A stretch of DNA of 64,000 bases. Origin: an uncultured Erythrobacter sp. Lineage in GTDB: Bacteria; Pseudomonadota; Alphaproteobacteria; Sphingomonadales; Sphingomonadaceae. How positions within the stretch are numbered: position 1 is the stretch's first letter; each line of letters opens with the position of its first letter. Under the pieces are notes generated by a model. That model was not told where the DNA came from and did no database searches. It worked only from the letters and a program-made list of their open reading frames with translations. The stretch spans positions 124,001 through 188,000 of the forward strand of contig CAJXJR010000004.1 of the NCBI GenBank assembly GCA_913055155.1, in the 5' to 3' direction. Shown here in pieces: positions 1-9,994 of this stretch. The translations under genes and the position numbers were made by a program.

Positions 1-5
1 TGGCA

Positions 6-728
6 GTGATCGCGATCTACAGCGCCAAGGGTGGCGTGGGAAAAACCACCATTGCAGCAAACCTTGCCTGGTGTTTGGCCACGATCTCGTGCCGCAAGAC
101 ACTGCTGTGGGATCTCGACGTGGCGGGCGGCGCGGGCTTCCTGTTCGGGGTGGAGCCGAAGAAGGCGCGGGCACGATCGGTCTTTTCCAGGGACCTGAAG
201 GCGCGCGAGGCGATCGTGCCGACCGCCTACGATCGCCTGTCCGTCCTGCCCGCCGACGAATCCTTGCGCGAACTCGACAATGTCCTTGCCCGCATCGGTA
301 AGCGCAAGCAGCTGGCCAAGCTGACGCAGGATCTGGCGAAGAAGTACGAGCGCATCGTGCTCGACTGCCCGCCCGCGCTGGGCCAGATCAGCGCCCAGGT
401 GATGCGCGCAGCAGACCTCATCATCGTGCCCATGCCGCCCTCGCCGCTGTCCGCCCGTGCCTTCGACCTCGTGGTGAAGGAGATCAAGCTGCACGCAAAG
501 CGGCACCCGCCGATCCTGCCGGTGCTGTCGATGGTCGACATGCGCCGCAACCTGCACCGCGCCGCGCGCGAGGAGAACCCGGACTGGCCGGTAATCCCGC
601 AATCGAGCGCAGTGGAACAGTGCGCCGTGCGCCGCCAGCCGGTGGGCGAGTTTGCGCCCGGCAGCCCGTCCGCGCGCGGCTTCAGCCAGCTGTGGGCCGC
701 CATCGAACGCAAGATTGCGCAGCTCTAG
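6..728 (+). CDS. ParA/MinD-like P-loop ATPase
   Basis: MIAIYSAKGGVGKTTIAANLAW deviant Walker A; ORF is possibly 5' truncated or starts at the window edge. Confidence 0.85.
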   Translation: MIAIYSAKGGVGKTTIAANLAWCLATISCRKTLLWDLDVAGGAGFLFGVEPKKARARSVFSRDLKAREAIVPTAYDRLSVLPADESLRELDNVLARIGKRKQLAKLTQDLAKKYERIVLDCPPALGQISAQVMRAADLIIVPMPPSPLSARAFDLVVKEIKLHAKRHPPILPVLSMVDMRRNLHRAAREENPDWPVIPQSSAVEQCAVRRQPVGEFAPGSPSARGFSQLWAAIERKIAQL

Positions 729-788
729 CAGCCATCTTGCACCTCGCGCCCTTGGGGGTAGGATGGCCGCCAGACAGGGGGTTCGGCG

Positions 789-1856
789 ATGAGCGACGTA
801 ATCGAAGGCCTTGGTACCGCTACCGAGGGCGGGCTGCTGAGCCGCGCGATCGAGCCCGATTCCGGAGCGAAGAAACCCCATCCGGACCAGCCGGAGAAAT
901 GCCTCAACTGCGGCACGCCGTTGACCGGGGCCTATTGCCACGCCTGCGGGCAGCAGGGCCACGTCCACCGCACCATCGGCGCCTTCATGCACGACCTGCT
1001 GCACGGCGCGCTGCATTTCGAAGGCAAGCTGTGGCGCACCCTGCCCTTGCTGGCCTTCAAGCCGGGCAGCCTGACGCGGCGCTATATCGATGGCGAACGC
1101 GCCCGCTTCGTTTCGCCGATGGCCCTGTTCCTGTTCACCGTGTTCCTGATGTTCGCCGTGTTCCAGGTGGTCGGCCTGACCGCACCCAGCGGGCTCAGCA
1201 ATCCCGACCTCGAGGGGACCATTGTCACTGTCGAATCCCGCGCCACGGCTCAGCGCGATGCGGCGCAAGAGGCGCTAGATGCCCTGCCCGCCGATGCCGA
1301 TGCCGGAACTCGGCAGGCCGCCGAACGCCAGCTGGAAGATGCCCAGGGGGTGCTCGACGGCCTCGAGCAGGTGCAGACCCTGGACTTGAGCGAAGACACG
1401 GACATGACACTCAACTTCACCGGCATCGGATGGCTGGATGAAACGCTGGTGAAAAAGTGGCGCGAAGACCCGAACCTGATGGTCTACAAGCTGCAAGCCA
1501 ACGCCTACAAGTTCAGCTGGATGCTGATCCCGATCTCGATCCCCTTCGTCTGGCTGCTGTTCGCTTGGAAACGCCGCTTCAAGGGTTATGACCACGCGAT
1601 CTTCATCACCTATTCGCTCAGCTTCGTTACCTTGCTGTTCGTCACGGCATCGCTGCTGGGCCAGGTCGGCGTGGGGGCGCCGCTGATCGTCACGGCCCTC
1701 GCCCTGATCGTGCCGCTACACATGTACAAGCAGCTGCGCGGAACCTATTCGCTCAGCCGCTTCTCCGCCATCTGGCGACTGCTCGTGCTGAGCATGTTCA
1801 TCTGGATCGTCGTGCTGCTGTTCGTGCAGATGCTGCTGGTGCTGGGCGCTTTCTGA
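789..1856 (+). CDS. DUF3667-like zinc-ribbon membrane protein
   Basis: CLNCGTPLTGAYCHACGQ zinc ribbon followed by HDLLHG..LTRRYIDGERARFVSPMALFLF and C-terminal TM segments. Confidence 0.75.
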   Translation: MSDVIEGLGTATEGGLLSRAIEPDSGAKKPHPDQPEKCLNCGTPLTGAYCHACGQQGHVHRTIGAFMHDLLHGALHFEGKLWRTLPLLAFKPGSLTRRYIDGERARFVSPMALFLFTVFLMFAVFQVVGLTAPSGLSNPDLEGTIVTVESRATAQRDAAQEALDALPADADAGTRQAAERQLEDAQGVLDGLEQVQTLDLSEDTDMTLNFTGIGWLDETLVKKWREDPNLMVYKLQANAYKFSWMLIPISIPFVWLLFAWKRRFKGYDHAIFITYSLSFVTLLFVTASLLGQVGVGAPLIVTALALIVPLHMYKQLRGTYSLSRFSAIWRLLVLSMFIWIVVLLFVQMLLVLGAF

Positions 1857-1870
1857 TCTCCGAAATGAAA

Positions 1871-1898
1871 GAAGGCGGCACCCGTGGGCACCGCCTTC
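1871..1898. terminator. Bidirectional hairpin between convergent genes
   Basis: GAAGGCGG...CCGCCTTC inverted repeat (8 bp arms) between DUF3667 gene and ftsH. Confidence 0.6.
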
Positions 1899-1928
1899 TC
1901 AGGTTACCAAAGCTGTAGGACAGCGCCT

Positions 1929-3881
1929 TTACGCGCCCTGCGGCGCTTCCCCGCTGCCGCCGAAGCGCTTGCCCGCCTGCGGAATGGCAGAACCGTGCGT
2001 CGGCTGGGCGATGACCGGGCCCGAAGGTGCATCGGGGCGGTCGATCTTGCCGGTTTCCATCAGCTGGTTGATCTCGTCGCCGGTCAGCGTCTCGTACTCG
2101 AGCAGTGCCTGGGCCAGCAGGTGGAGCTTGTCCTCCTGCTCGGTCAGCACGTCGGTGGCGCGCTTCAGCCCGCCTTCGACCAGGTCCTTGATCTCGGCAT
2201 CGATCAGCTTGTTGGTATCGGCACCCGCCATGGTGCGGGTGGTCTGGCCCATGCCGAGATAGCCTTCCTGGCTCTGCTCGTACTGCAGCGGGCCGAGCTT
2301 GTCGCTCATGCCCCACTTGGTGACCATGTTGCGCGCCAGGTCGGTGGCGTACTGGATATCGCCGGAGGCACCGGACGAGACCTTGTCGTGGCCGAAGATG
2401 ATCTCTTCCGCCACGCGGCCACCCATGGCCACGGCCAGGTTCGCGTGCATCTTGTCACGGTGATACGAGTAGTTGTCGCGTTCGGGCAGGCGCATCACCA
2501 TGCCCAGCGCGCGGCCGCGCGGGATGATCGTGGCCTTGTGGATAGGGTCGGAAGCCGGCTCGTTCAGCGAGACGAGCGCGTGGCCGGCCTCATGATAGGC
2601 GGTCATCTTCTTCTCGTCCTCGGTCATCACCATGGACTTGCGCTCGGTGCCCATCATCACCTTGTCCTTGGCGTCCTCGAACTCCTGCATGGCGACCAGG
2701 CGCTTGTTGCGGCGCGCGGCCAGCAGGGCTGCCTCGTTGACGAGGTTGGCAAGGTCCGCACCACTGAAACCGGGCGTGCCGCGCGCGATGGTGCGCGGGT
2801 TCACGTCGGGCGCCAGCGGCACCTTCTTCATGTGCACGGCCAGGATCTTCTCGCGCCCGTCGATATCGGGGATCGGCACCACCACCTGGCGGTCGAAACG
2901 GCCCGGACGCAGCAGCGCCGGATCGAGCACGTCGGGGCGGTTGGTGGCGGCGATGATGATGATGCCTTCGTTGGCCTCGAAGCCGTCCATCTCCACCAGC
3001 AGCTGGTTCAGCGTCTGCTCGCGCTCGTCGTTGGAGTTGCCGATACCGTTGCCGCGATGGCGACCCACGGCGTCGATCTCGTCGATGAAGACGATGCACG
3101 GCGCGTTCTTCTTCGCCTGTTCGAACATGTCGCGCACGCGGCTGGCGCCGACGCCCACGAACATCTCGACAAAGTCGGAACCCGAAATGGTGAAGAACGG
3201 CACGCGCGCCTCACCCGCGATGGCGCGGGCCAACAGCGTCTTGCCGGTACCGGGCGAGCCGACCAGCAGCGCGCCCTTGGGGATCTGTCCGCCGAGCTTT
3301 GAGAAACGCTGCGGATCCTTCAGGAACTCGACGATTTCCTGCAGCTCCTCGCGCGCCTCGTCGATGCCGGCCACGTCTTCAAACGTCACGCGGCCCTGTT
3401 TCTCGGTCAGCAGCTTGGCCTTGCTCTTGCCAAAGCCCATGGCGCCGCTGCCACCGCCCTTCTGCACCTGCCTGAGCGCGAAGAAGGCGATACCCAGGAT
3501 CAGCAGGAACGGCAGCGCCTGGATCAGCACCACCAGCAGCACGTTCATCTGTTCGGGCTGGGTGCCGGTGTAGGTCACGCCTGCCGCATCAAGCTGGTCG
3601 ACCAGGTTCGGATCGGCAATTGGCGTGGTGGAGAAGCGTTCATCGTTCTTCAGCACGCCGGTAATGCGATCGGGCGAAATGGTGACTTCGGACACGCTGC
3701 CTTCGGCGACCTTGTCCTTGAAATCGGAATACTGGATCGCCGTGCCCGGTGCCTCTCGCGGGCCGCCGAACATGGAAACCGCCAGCAGCAGGGCCAGGAA
3801 GATCCCGCCCCAGATCATCAGGCTCTTCATCCAGGGGTTGTTGCCCCCGCCGCCGTTTTCCGGCTCGTTGTTGTCACTCAT
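1929..3881 (-). CDS. ftsH: ATP-dependent zinc metalloprotease FtsH
   Basis: 650 aa, N-terminal TMs, [18 protein letters not shown] Walker A, SRH region, HEAGH zinc-binding motif. Confidence 0.97.
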   Translation of the reverse strand: MSDNNEPENGGGGNNPWMKSLMIWGGIFLALLLAVSMFGGPREAPGTAIQYSDFKDKVAEGSVSEVTISPDRITGVLKNDERFSTTPIADPNLVDQLDAAGVTYTGTQPEQMNVLLVVLIQALPFLLILGIAFFALRQVQKGGGSGAMGFGKSKAKLLTEKQGRVTFEDVAGIDEAREELQEIVEFLKDPQRFSKLGGQIPKGALLVGSPGTGKTLLARAIAGEARVPFFTISGSDFVEMFVGVGASRVRDMFEQAKKNAPCIVFIDEIDAVGRHRGNGIGNSNDEREQTLNQLLVEMDGFEANEGIIIIAATNRPDVLDPALLRPGRFDRQVVVPIPDIDGREKILAVHMKKVPLAPDVNPRTIARGTPGFSGADLANLVNEAALLAARRNKRLVAMQEFEDAKDKVMMGTERKSMVMTEDEKKMTAYHEAGHALVSLNEPASDPIHKATIIPRGRALGMVMRLPERDNYSYHRDKMHANLAVAMGGRVAEEIIFGHDKVSSGASGDIQYATDLARNMVTKWGMSDKLGPLQYEQSQEGYLGMGQTTRTMAGADTNKLIDAEIKDLVEGGLKRATDVLTEQEDKLHLLAQALLEYETLTGDEINQLMETGKIDRPDAPSGPVIAQPTHGSAIPQAGKRFGGSGEAPQGA

Positions 3882-4118
3882 TGCAGAACGCGTCCTTTCA
3901 GCTCTTCAATGTAGGGTAGCGCGTGTGAATGACAAGATAACGCCTTTGGGCGGTATTCGCCGCAGTTTCCGGGCAGTGCGGCGCGAATGTGGAGCACATG
4001 GAGCACTGTCCTGGAGGCAAGAAATCGCTCACCTGCGCAATCGGGTGAAATTGGCGGAAGTCTGAGGCTTTGACTGGCCATGGGCAGGCTGTGGCAAGCG
4101 GCCGAGAAGTAGGAAAGA

Positions 4119-5309
4119 TCAGCGCCTTTCGCGCGCCAGGATCAGCCGGTCGTCAAGGTCCGCGCCCTGCTGCCCGGTCACCTGCACCACGGCTTCGAAC
4201 CCGTCGGCGCCGGAAACCTCTGCCACACCTTGGGGAAGCGCATCGGCCACCGCGATCGGGCTGATGCCGCGCAAGCCGGTTTCGCGCTGGCTGGCCACCA
4301 CCACCACCTGCGCCCCGGTGGATGCGGTGAAGCGGGCGAGATAGGCATGGTCGCGATAGAATGCGGGCGAGGCCAGGGTGCGCGCCTCGTCGCTGGTCCA
4401 CACCTGTCCGCTCTCGCGGTCGACCAGCTCGTCATAGCTTTCGCCCACGCGCAGCGTGCTGTCGGTAAAGACCTGCTCTTCCAGCACACCCATGCCCGAC
4501 AGCAGGCCAAGGTAGACCACGTCGAAGCGGTTGAGCATGGCGGGCTCCACTTCGCTGGCAGCGATCACGTCCACCTCGCGGCCGGTGTTCCGGTCAATGT
4601 CGGCCAGCACCGGCATGATAGACTGCATGGCATAGGCGGTGGAGAACGGCAGGTAGGTCAGCCCCACGTCCTCGGCATAGCCATAGCGATCGGGCTCTGC
4701 CTCCTGCAATGCGGCAAGGTCGGCTTCGCCATCGACGCGGAAATCGCGGATCAGGCGGCTCTGTTCGGGCCGGACGGGGTCGATCTCGCCGTAGATATAG
4801 TAGTCGCCCAGCACCAGCAGGATTGGCCGTTCCGAGGCTGCGAGTGGCGCCCACAGGGCGTTGGGCGCTTCGCCGCGCTGGCTCCACGCGAACAGGGCCA
4901 CCACGGCGAGAACGGCCAGCGCCACGCCGGCGGCGACAAGCGTGCTGGGGCGATTGGCCCGGTAGGGGCCTGGGCGAGTCGGCGCTTCTTCGATGCCTTC
5001 CAGCCGCAAAGCGTAAGTGCCGCTGGGCAGCACTACGCGCACGCCGCCCTCGCCGGCTTCGTCGGCGGCGTAGAAATCCTCCAGCTTCTTGCGCAGGCGG
5101 TGAACGTAGACACGCACGGTCGCATCGTCGGCGTCGGCGCCCTGCTGCCCGAAGACAGCGCGCGCCAGCTCGTCCTGGGTCACACTGTCGGCATCGGGTC
5201 CACGCTGGGCAAGATAGTCGAACAACTCACGCAGGCGACCGCTGGCGCCAGGCACCTGCTTGGCGCGCAGGCGCTCCACTTCGGCTTCGAAAGGGGATGT
5301 AACGTCCAT
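4119..5309 (-). CDS. Membrane-anchored winged-helix (CadC/OmpR-type) transcriptional regulator
   Basis: N-terminal wHTH (ELARAVFG..DDATVRVYVHRLRKKLE..VVLPSGTYALRL), single TM (LVAAGVALAVLAVVALFAW), C-terminal extracytoplasmic domain. Confidence 0.7.
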   Translation of the reverse strand: MDVTSPFEAEVERLRAKQVPGASGRLRELFDYLAQRGPDADSVTQDELARAVFGQQGADADDATVRVYVHRLRKKLEDFYAADEAGEGGVRVVLPSGTYALRLEGIEEAPTRPGPYRANRPSTLVAAGVALAVLAVVALFAWSQRGEAPNALWAPLAASERPILLVLGDYYIYGEIDPVRPEQSRLIRDFRVDGEADLAALQEAEPDRYGYAEDVGLTYLPFSTAYAMQSIMPVLADIDRNTGREVDVIAASEVEPAMLNRFDVVYLGLLSGMGVLEEQVFTDSTLRVGESYDELVDRESGQVWTSDEARTLASPAFYRDHAYLARFTASTGAQVVVVASQRETGLRGISPIAVADALPQGVAEVSGADGFEAVVQVTGQQGADLDDRLILARERR

Positions 5310-5375
5310 GTAACATGGCGGTTACCGTAATTTACGGTGCGTGGCGAGAGACGGCTGGGCAGATGCGGGGTGATT

Positions 5376-7475
5376 ATGTCCGAAGTCATCCGAACCGCCC
5401 TGCTCGCCTCCTGCTCCGCCACGCTATGTGTGGCTGTGCCTGCCCAGGCGCAGGACAACGCAGACGCGGCCGGCACCCCTTCGCCCGCCAGCGTAAATCC
5501 TGACGACACCAACGTCGTGCGCGATGTGGCAACGGGAAACATCATCTACGTCTACGGCCGCGGCGAGCGACGGATCGGCATGGCGGGTGCCGCCAGCGAA
5601 GGCGGCGTGGCCGGCGCCGATATCGAGATTCGCCCGCTGCTGCGCCCTGGCGAACTGCTGGAGGCGACGCCCGGCCTGATCGCCACGCAGCATTCGGGCG
5701 GCGGCAAGGCCAACCAGTTCTTCCTGCGCGGCTACAACCTGGACCACGGAACCGATTACTCGGTCTATATCGACGACATGCCGATGAACCTGCGCACCCA
5801 CGGGCATGGTCAGGGCTATCTCGATGTCAACGGCCTGATCCCCGAAACCGTGGCGCGGGTGGACTATCGCAAGGGCCCCTACCGCGTGGACGCGGGCGAC
5901 TTTTCCTTCGTCGGCTCTTCGCAGATCACCACGCACGATCGCCTGCAGCCTTTCGCCAGCGTGGACCTGGGCAGCTATGGCTATCGCCGTTTCGTGGCCG
6001 GTGGATCGGTGCGACTGGGTGAGGGTGACTTGCTGGTAGCAGGCCAGGCCAAGTTCAACGACGGCCCGTGGGAACTGCCCGAGGATTTCGAAGGCTATTC
6101 GGCCTTCGTCAAATATTCCCAGCCGCTGGGCGCGGGCGATCTTTCGCTCAGCTATTCGCTGTTCGATGCCAGCTGGGCACCGACCGAGCAGATCCCCGAA
6201 CGCGCCGTGGGCACTGCCCTTTGCGCCGACCGCTTCTGCTCGCTCGACCCCACCCTGCGCGGCGAGACCGAGCGTCATATCTTTACCGCCAACTACCTCT
6301 CCGACTCCTGGCGCGTGACAGCCTATGCCCAACGCTACGATTGGGACCTGCTGTCCAACTTCACCTACTTCCTGGAAGACCCGGTGAACGGCGACCAGCT
6401 GCGCCAGTATGACGAACTGTGGACCTTCGGCGGACGGGTGGAACACACCGCGCGCCTCTCCGATGCCTTCAGCCTGCGGATGGGCGCAGAAGGCCGCTAC
6501 GACGATATCGGCGAAGTCGGGCTGGACGAGACCATTGCCGGCGTCACCGAATTCACCGTGGGCGCCTTTGCCGTGCAACAGGCCTCGCTCGGGCTTTATG
6601 CAGAGGCGATCTGGCGGCCCACCGATCGCCTGATGGTGATCGGCGGCCTGCGCGGCGACTGGTACGACTTCGAAACCCGCGCGCTTCGCGGCGCGCTCAG
6701 CTGGTCGGGCGAGGTATCCGACAACACGTTCGCGCCGAAGATCGGCGTGAACTACGAAGTGGCGGACGGGATCGCGCTGTACGCAAACTACGGCGAAGGC
6801 TTCCATTCCAACGACGCGCGCGGCGTGACCAATCCCACCGACCCCGCGCCCGGCCTTGTCGAAGGCGACTTCGAGGAACTGGGCGTGCGGTTCGAACGCG
6901 GCGGGCTGATCCTGACAGGCGTCTACTGGTGGTCCAGCATCGACAGCGAGCTGATCTATCTCGGCGACGCGGGCGCGGTGGAGCCGAGCGATCCGGGCCG
7001 CCGCCACGGATACGAACTCACCGCCTTCTGGCATCCCAACAACTGGCTGGCCATCGATGCCGTGTGGACGGGAACGACCTCGCGCTTTGCCGGCCTGCCG
7101 GAAGGCCAGAACTACGTGCCCGGCGCGCTCGACAGTGCGGGCGAACTGGGCATTTCCGCGGCCTTCCCCGACTGGAACGCCGCCATGCGCGTGCGCTATC
7201 TCGGTCCGCATGCGCTGGTGGAAGACAATTCGGTACGCGGCGCAAGCACCACGCTGGTGAATGCGCGCGTGGCCTGGACGCCGCAGGACATTGCCCTGCT
7301 GCGCGGCTGGGAAGTCCATGCCGAACTGCTCAACATTCTCGATTCGCAGGACGACGATATCGACTATTTCTACGCCACCCGCCTGCCCGGAGAGCCGCTG
7401 GGCGGCTTCGAAGGCGTGAACAGCCGCGTTGTCGAACCGCGCCAGCTGCGCGTGGGGGTGACCAAGCGCTTCTGA
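5376..7475 (+). CDS. TonB-dependent outer membrane receptor
   Basis: Signal peptide, plug-like region (LLEATPGLIATQHSGGGKANQFFLRGYNLDHGTDYSVYIDDMPMNLRTHGHGQGYLDVNGLIPE), beta-barrel with terminal aromatic residue (VTKRF). Confidence 0.9.
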   Translation: MSEVIRTALLASCSATLCVAVPAQAQDNADAAGTPSPASVNPDDTNVVRDVATGNIIYVYGRGERRIGMAGAASEGGVAGADIEIRPLLRPGELLEATPGLIATQHSGGGKANQFFLRGYNLDHGTDYSVYIDDMPMNLRTHGHGQGYLDVNGLIPETVARVDYRKGPYRVDAGDFSFVGSSQITTHDRLQPFASVDLGSYGYRRFVAGGSVRLGEGDLLVAGQAKFNDGPWELPEDFEGYSAFVKYSQPLGAGDLSLSYSLFDASWAPTEQIPERAVGTALCADRFCSLDPTLRGETERHIFTANYLSDSWRVTAYAQRYDWDLLSNFTYFLEDPVNGDQLRQYDELWTFGGRVEHTARLSDAFSLRMGAEGRYDDIGEVGLDETIAGVTEFTVGAFAVQQASLGLYAEAIWRPTDRLMVIGGLRGDWYDFETRALRGALSWSGEVSDNTFAPKIGVNYEVADGIALYANYGEGFHSNDARGVTNPTDPAPGLVEGDFEELGVRFERGGLILTGVYWWSSIDSELIYLGDAGAVEPSDPGRRHGYELTAFWHPNNWLAIDAVWTGTTSRFAGLPEGQNYVPGALDSAGELGISAAFPDWNAAMRVRYLGPHALVEDNSVRGASTTLVNARVAWTPQDIALLRGWEVHAELLNILDSQDDDIDYFYATRLPGEPLGGFEGVNSRVVEPRQLRVGVTKRF

Positions 7476-7535
7476 TTCGCGCAACCAGCTCCCTTGGGCG
7501 GCCGGCGCATAGTGGGCGCCGCCGCCTCCCCCCGG

Positions 7536-7574
7536 AAAGCCCTGCCTGCCAGCATGGTGCAGGCGGGGCTTTTT
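7536..7574 (+). terminator. Rho-independent terminator of TonB receptor gene
   Basis: AAAGCCCTGCCTGC-(CAGCATGGT)-GCAGGCGGGGCTTT stem (14 bp with one G-T) followed by T run. Confidence 0.85.
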
Positions 7575-7696
7575 GATTGGAGAATTCAGAGGTTTGGACG
7601 ACAGCAAGTCAAGCGAGCTAATCCTTTTGTCAATGTTGCTTGACACCTTTGTCTAGTATGTCTAGCTTCCTTTACATTAATTCAAAGGAGCTTGAC

Positions 7697-7879
7697 ATGA
7701 GAACCATCGCAAAGGCGCTGCTCTGGGCGGCTGTCATCATTGCCGTCGCCGTGGCCGGCCATTTCGAATGGATCAATCGCGACACCGCGCAAACGCTCAC
7801 CCTCGCGCTGCCCGTGCTGGCCGTCGTCACGCTGGGCAGCACGCGCAGCTGTAACGCGAAGGCGGAGCAGCGGGCATGA
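7697..7879 (+). CDS. Small membrane protein, unknown function
   Basis: Short ORF with two hydrophobic segments, in a tightly packed cluster with the next three genes. Confidence 0.55.
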   Translation: MRTIAKALLWAAVIIAVAVAGHFEWINRDTAQTLTLALPVLAVVTLGSTRSCNAKAEQRA

Positions 7880-8484
7880 GCGACACCTGGATTTCCCGCC
7901 GCGGTCCCGGCTTCTGGATCGGCGCGATCATCGGCCTGATGGCCGCCATTGCCGGCCTGGCCGCCAGCGACGCCATCAACGGCCCCACCGCCATCATCCT
8001 GATGGCCAGCACCGGCGGCCTGCTGTACCCGCTGATGCGCTCGGGCGAACGCTGCGAGGAGCGCTCCGGCACCTCCAGCCCCGCCGTGCGCCGTTATAAT
8101 CGCGGCATGCTGGCGGCCTCGCTCGCCTATATCCTGGGCATGGGCATTGCCGTCTGGCTGACCGACGCCCTGGGCATGGAAGGCACCGTCCTGTGGGTGA
8201 TCGCCTTCCTGCCGATCCTGCCGATCTTCGCCATGATCTGGGTGATGGCGCGCTATATCGCGGACGAGCAGGACGAATACCTGCGCCACCTCGCCGTCAT
8301 GTCGAACATGGGTGGGCTGGCACTGGTGCTGGGCCTTGCCTCGCTGTGGGGCTTCTTCGAGGAATTCGCGCTGGTGCCCCATGCGCCGGGATGGTTCTCG
8401 GTGCCGGTCTGGGCGCTGGGCATGGGTCTCACCCGCTGGTGGCTGGCGCGCGGCGACAATGCGCCAGCAGAAGATGGAGTCTGA
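7876..8484 (+). CDS. Polytopic membrane protein, unknown function
   Basis: Several TM segments; ATGA overlap with upstream gene. Confidence 0.65.
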   Translation: MSDTWISRRGPGFWIGAIIGLMAAIAGLAASDAINGPTAIILMASTGGLLYPLMRSGERCEERSGTSSPAVRRYNRGMLAASLAYILGMGIAVWLTDALGMEGTVLWVIAFLPILPIFAMIWVMARYIADEQDEYLRHLAVMSNMGGLALVLGLASLWGFFEEFALVPHAPGWFSVPVWALGMGLTRWWLARGDNAPAEDGV

Positions 8485-8488
8485 AGCG

Positions 8489-8875
8489 ATGCTCGTCCCT
8501 GCCTACATGAAACGCTATTTCGCGCGCCTCACCGCTTTCATGACCGGATACATGGTAGTGCTTGTCGGCGGCCTGCTGCTTGCCAAATCCGGCCTTGCCA
8601 CGGGCATGCGCGTGGCGCTGGCCGCGCTTACGGCCGCCATGATCTGCGGCGTGTTCTGGACGATTTTCCGGCTGCTGGCCGAATGCGATGACGAATACCA
8701 GCGCCTGCTGCTGGTGAAGCAAGTGCTGCTGGGCACGGCAGCCACCCTGACGATGGTGACGTTCTGGCAGTTTCTCGCCGTCTACGACGTCGTGACGGAG
8801 GGGCCGATGTGGGTCGGCGCCATCTGGCTGGCCTTTTTCGGGCTTGCTGCCCCGATCGTCAGGTGGCGGGCATGA
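8489..8875 (+). CDS. Membrane protein, unknown function
   Basis: Start at MLVPAYMKRYFARL; TM segments; overlaps the HTH gene start (ATGA). Confidence 0.6.
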   Translation: MLVPAYMKRYFARLTAFMTGYMVVLVGGLLLAKSGLATGMRVALAALTAAMICGVFWTIFRLLAECDDEYQRLLLVKQVLLGTAATLTMVTFWQFLAVYDVVTEGPMWVGAIWLAFFGLAAPIVRWRA

Positions 8876-9069
8876 ACAACCGCCTGCGCGTGCTGCGCGC
8901 CGAACGCAAATGGAGCCAGCAGGACCTGGCCGACCGGCTGGAGGTGAGTCGCCAGAGCGTGAACGCTATCGAGACCGGCAAGTACGACCCCAGCCTGCCG
9001 CTGGCTTTCAGGATCGCCGATGTGTTCGGCCTGACGATCGAGGAGATCTTCTTGCGCGACGAGGGCTGA
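8872..9069 (+). CDS. XRE-family helix-turn-helix regulator (short)
   Basis: MNNRLRVLRAERKWSQQDLADRLEVSRQSVNAIETGKYDPSLPLAFRIADVFGLTIEEIF. Confidence 0.9.
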   Translation: MNNRLRVLRAERKWSQQDLADRLEVSRQSVNAIETGKYDPSLPLAFRIADVFGLTIEEIFLRDEG

Positions 9070-9103
9070 CTGCGCCATCCTGTCCGGCAAGAGGGAGAGA
9101 ACG

Positions 9104-9991
9104 ATGCAGGTACAGCCGCTGAGCGAACATGTCGGTGCGCAAGTCACCGGACTGGACACCACCTCGCCCCTTTCACAAGGCGAGGTGGCAGAGCTGGCAG
9201 ACCTGTTCCACCGCCACCTCGCGCTGGTGATCCGTTCTCCCGTGCTCACCCCGCACCAGTACGTCGCCTTCATCCGCCAGCTGGGCGAGCCGGACCCGTC
9301 GGACACCTCGCGCTATCACGAGCCGATCGATGTCGACGGCTTCAAGGGCCTGCGGCTGGTCTCAAATATCGAGGAAGGCGGCAAGACCATCGGCCAGTTC
9401 GGCGCCGACGAGATGGGCTGGCACCAGGATCGGTGGACCGACGCGGCCCCGCCGCCAGCCACCGCGCTGCACGGGGTGGAGGTAACCCGCACGGGCGGGC
9501 GCACCGGCATTGCCAGTCTCGCCGCCGCTTACGATGCGCTGCCACCCGACCTGCTGGCACGGATCGAGGGGCGGCACATTCACTTCCCGCTGCAGGTGAA
9601 CGATTTCGAAGGCACGCTTGACGAGGCCGACGTGGAGGACGAAAGCCTGTTTCGCACAGTGCCGCTGGTGCAGCGCCACGCGGTGACGGGGGCAAAGTTC
9701 CTGTTCCTGGGCGCGCGGCGCATCCTGTCCTACATCGACACCGCCCCGCGCATCACCGGGCTCGACAAGGCGCAAAGCGCCGACCTGCTCGATGCGATCT
9801 ACGACCACGTTGCGCGGCCCGAATTCGCCTACCTGCACCAGTGGCAGGCCGGCGATATCCTGGTGTGGGACAACCGCGCCTGCGCGCACCGGCGCGAGGC
9901 GTTCGATCCTGCCGAACGGCGGCTGCTCTACGGCACGCCGATCGTCAGGTCGGATGTACTGTGGAATGGTCAGGCGGCGCTCGCCGCCTGA
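9104..9991 (+). CDS. TauD/TfdA-family Fe(II)/2-oxoglutarate dioxygenase
   Basis: GAQVTGLD..., MGWHQD (HxD) motif, and DILVWDNRACAHRREAF distal His/Arg region. Confidence 0.88.
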   Translation: MQVQPLSEHVGAQVTGLDTTSPLSQGEVAELADLFHRHLALVIRSPVLTPHQYVAFIRQLGEPDPSDTSRYHEPIDVDGFKGLRLVSNIEEGGKTIGQFGADEMGWHQDRWTDAAPPPATALHGVEVTRTGGRTGIASLAAAYDALPPDLLARIEGRHIHFPLQVNDFEGTLDEADVEDESLFRTVPLVQRHAVTGAKFLFLGARRILSYIDTAPRITGLDKAQSADLLDAIYDHVARPEFAYLHQWQAGDILVWDNRACAHRREAFDPAERRLLYGTPIVRSDVLWNGQAALAA

Positions 9992-9994
9992 CCC

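Noticed and set aside
1884-3302. 472-aa ORF opposite ftsH
   Set aside because: Shadow ORF of ftsH, no recognisable domain.
5424-7646. 740-aa ORF antisense to the TonB receptor
   Set aside because: Same high-GC antisense artefact; sense frame has a signal peptide, TonB receptor features and a terminator.
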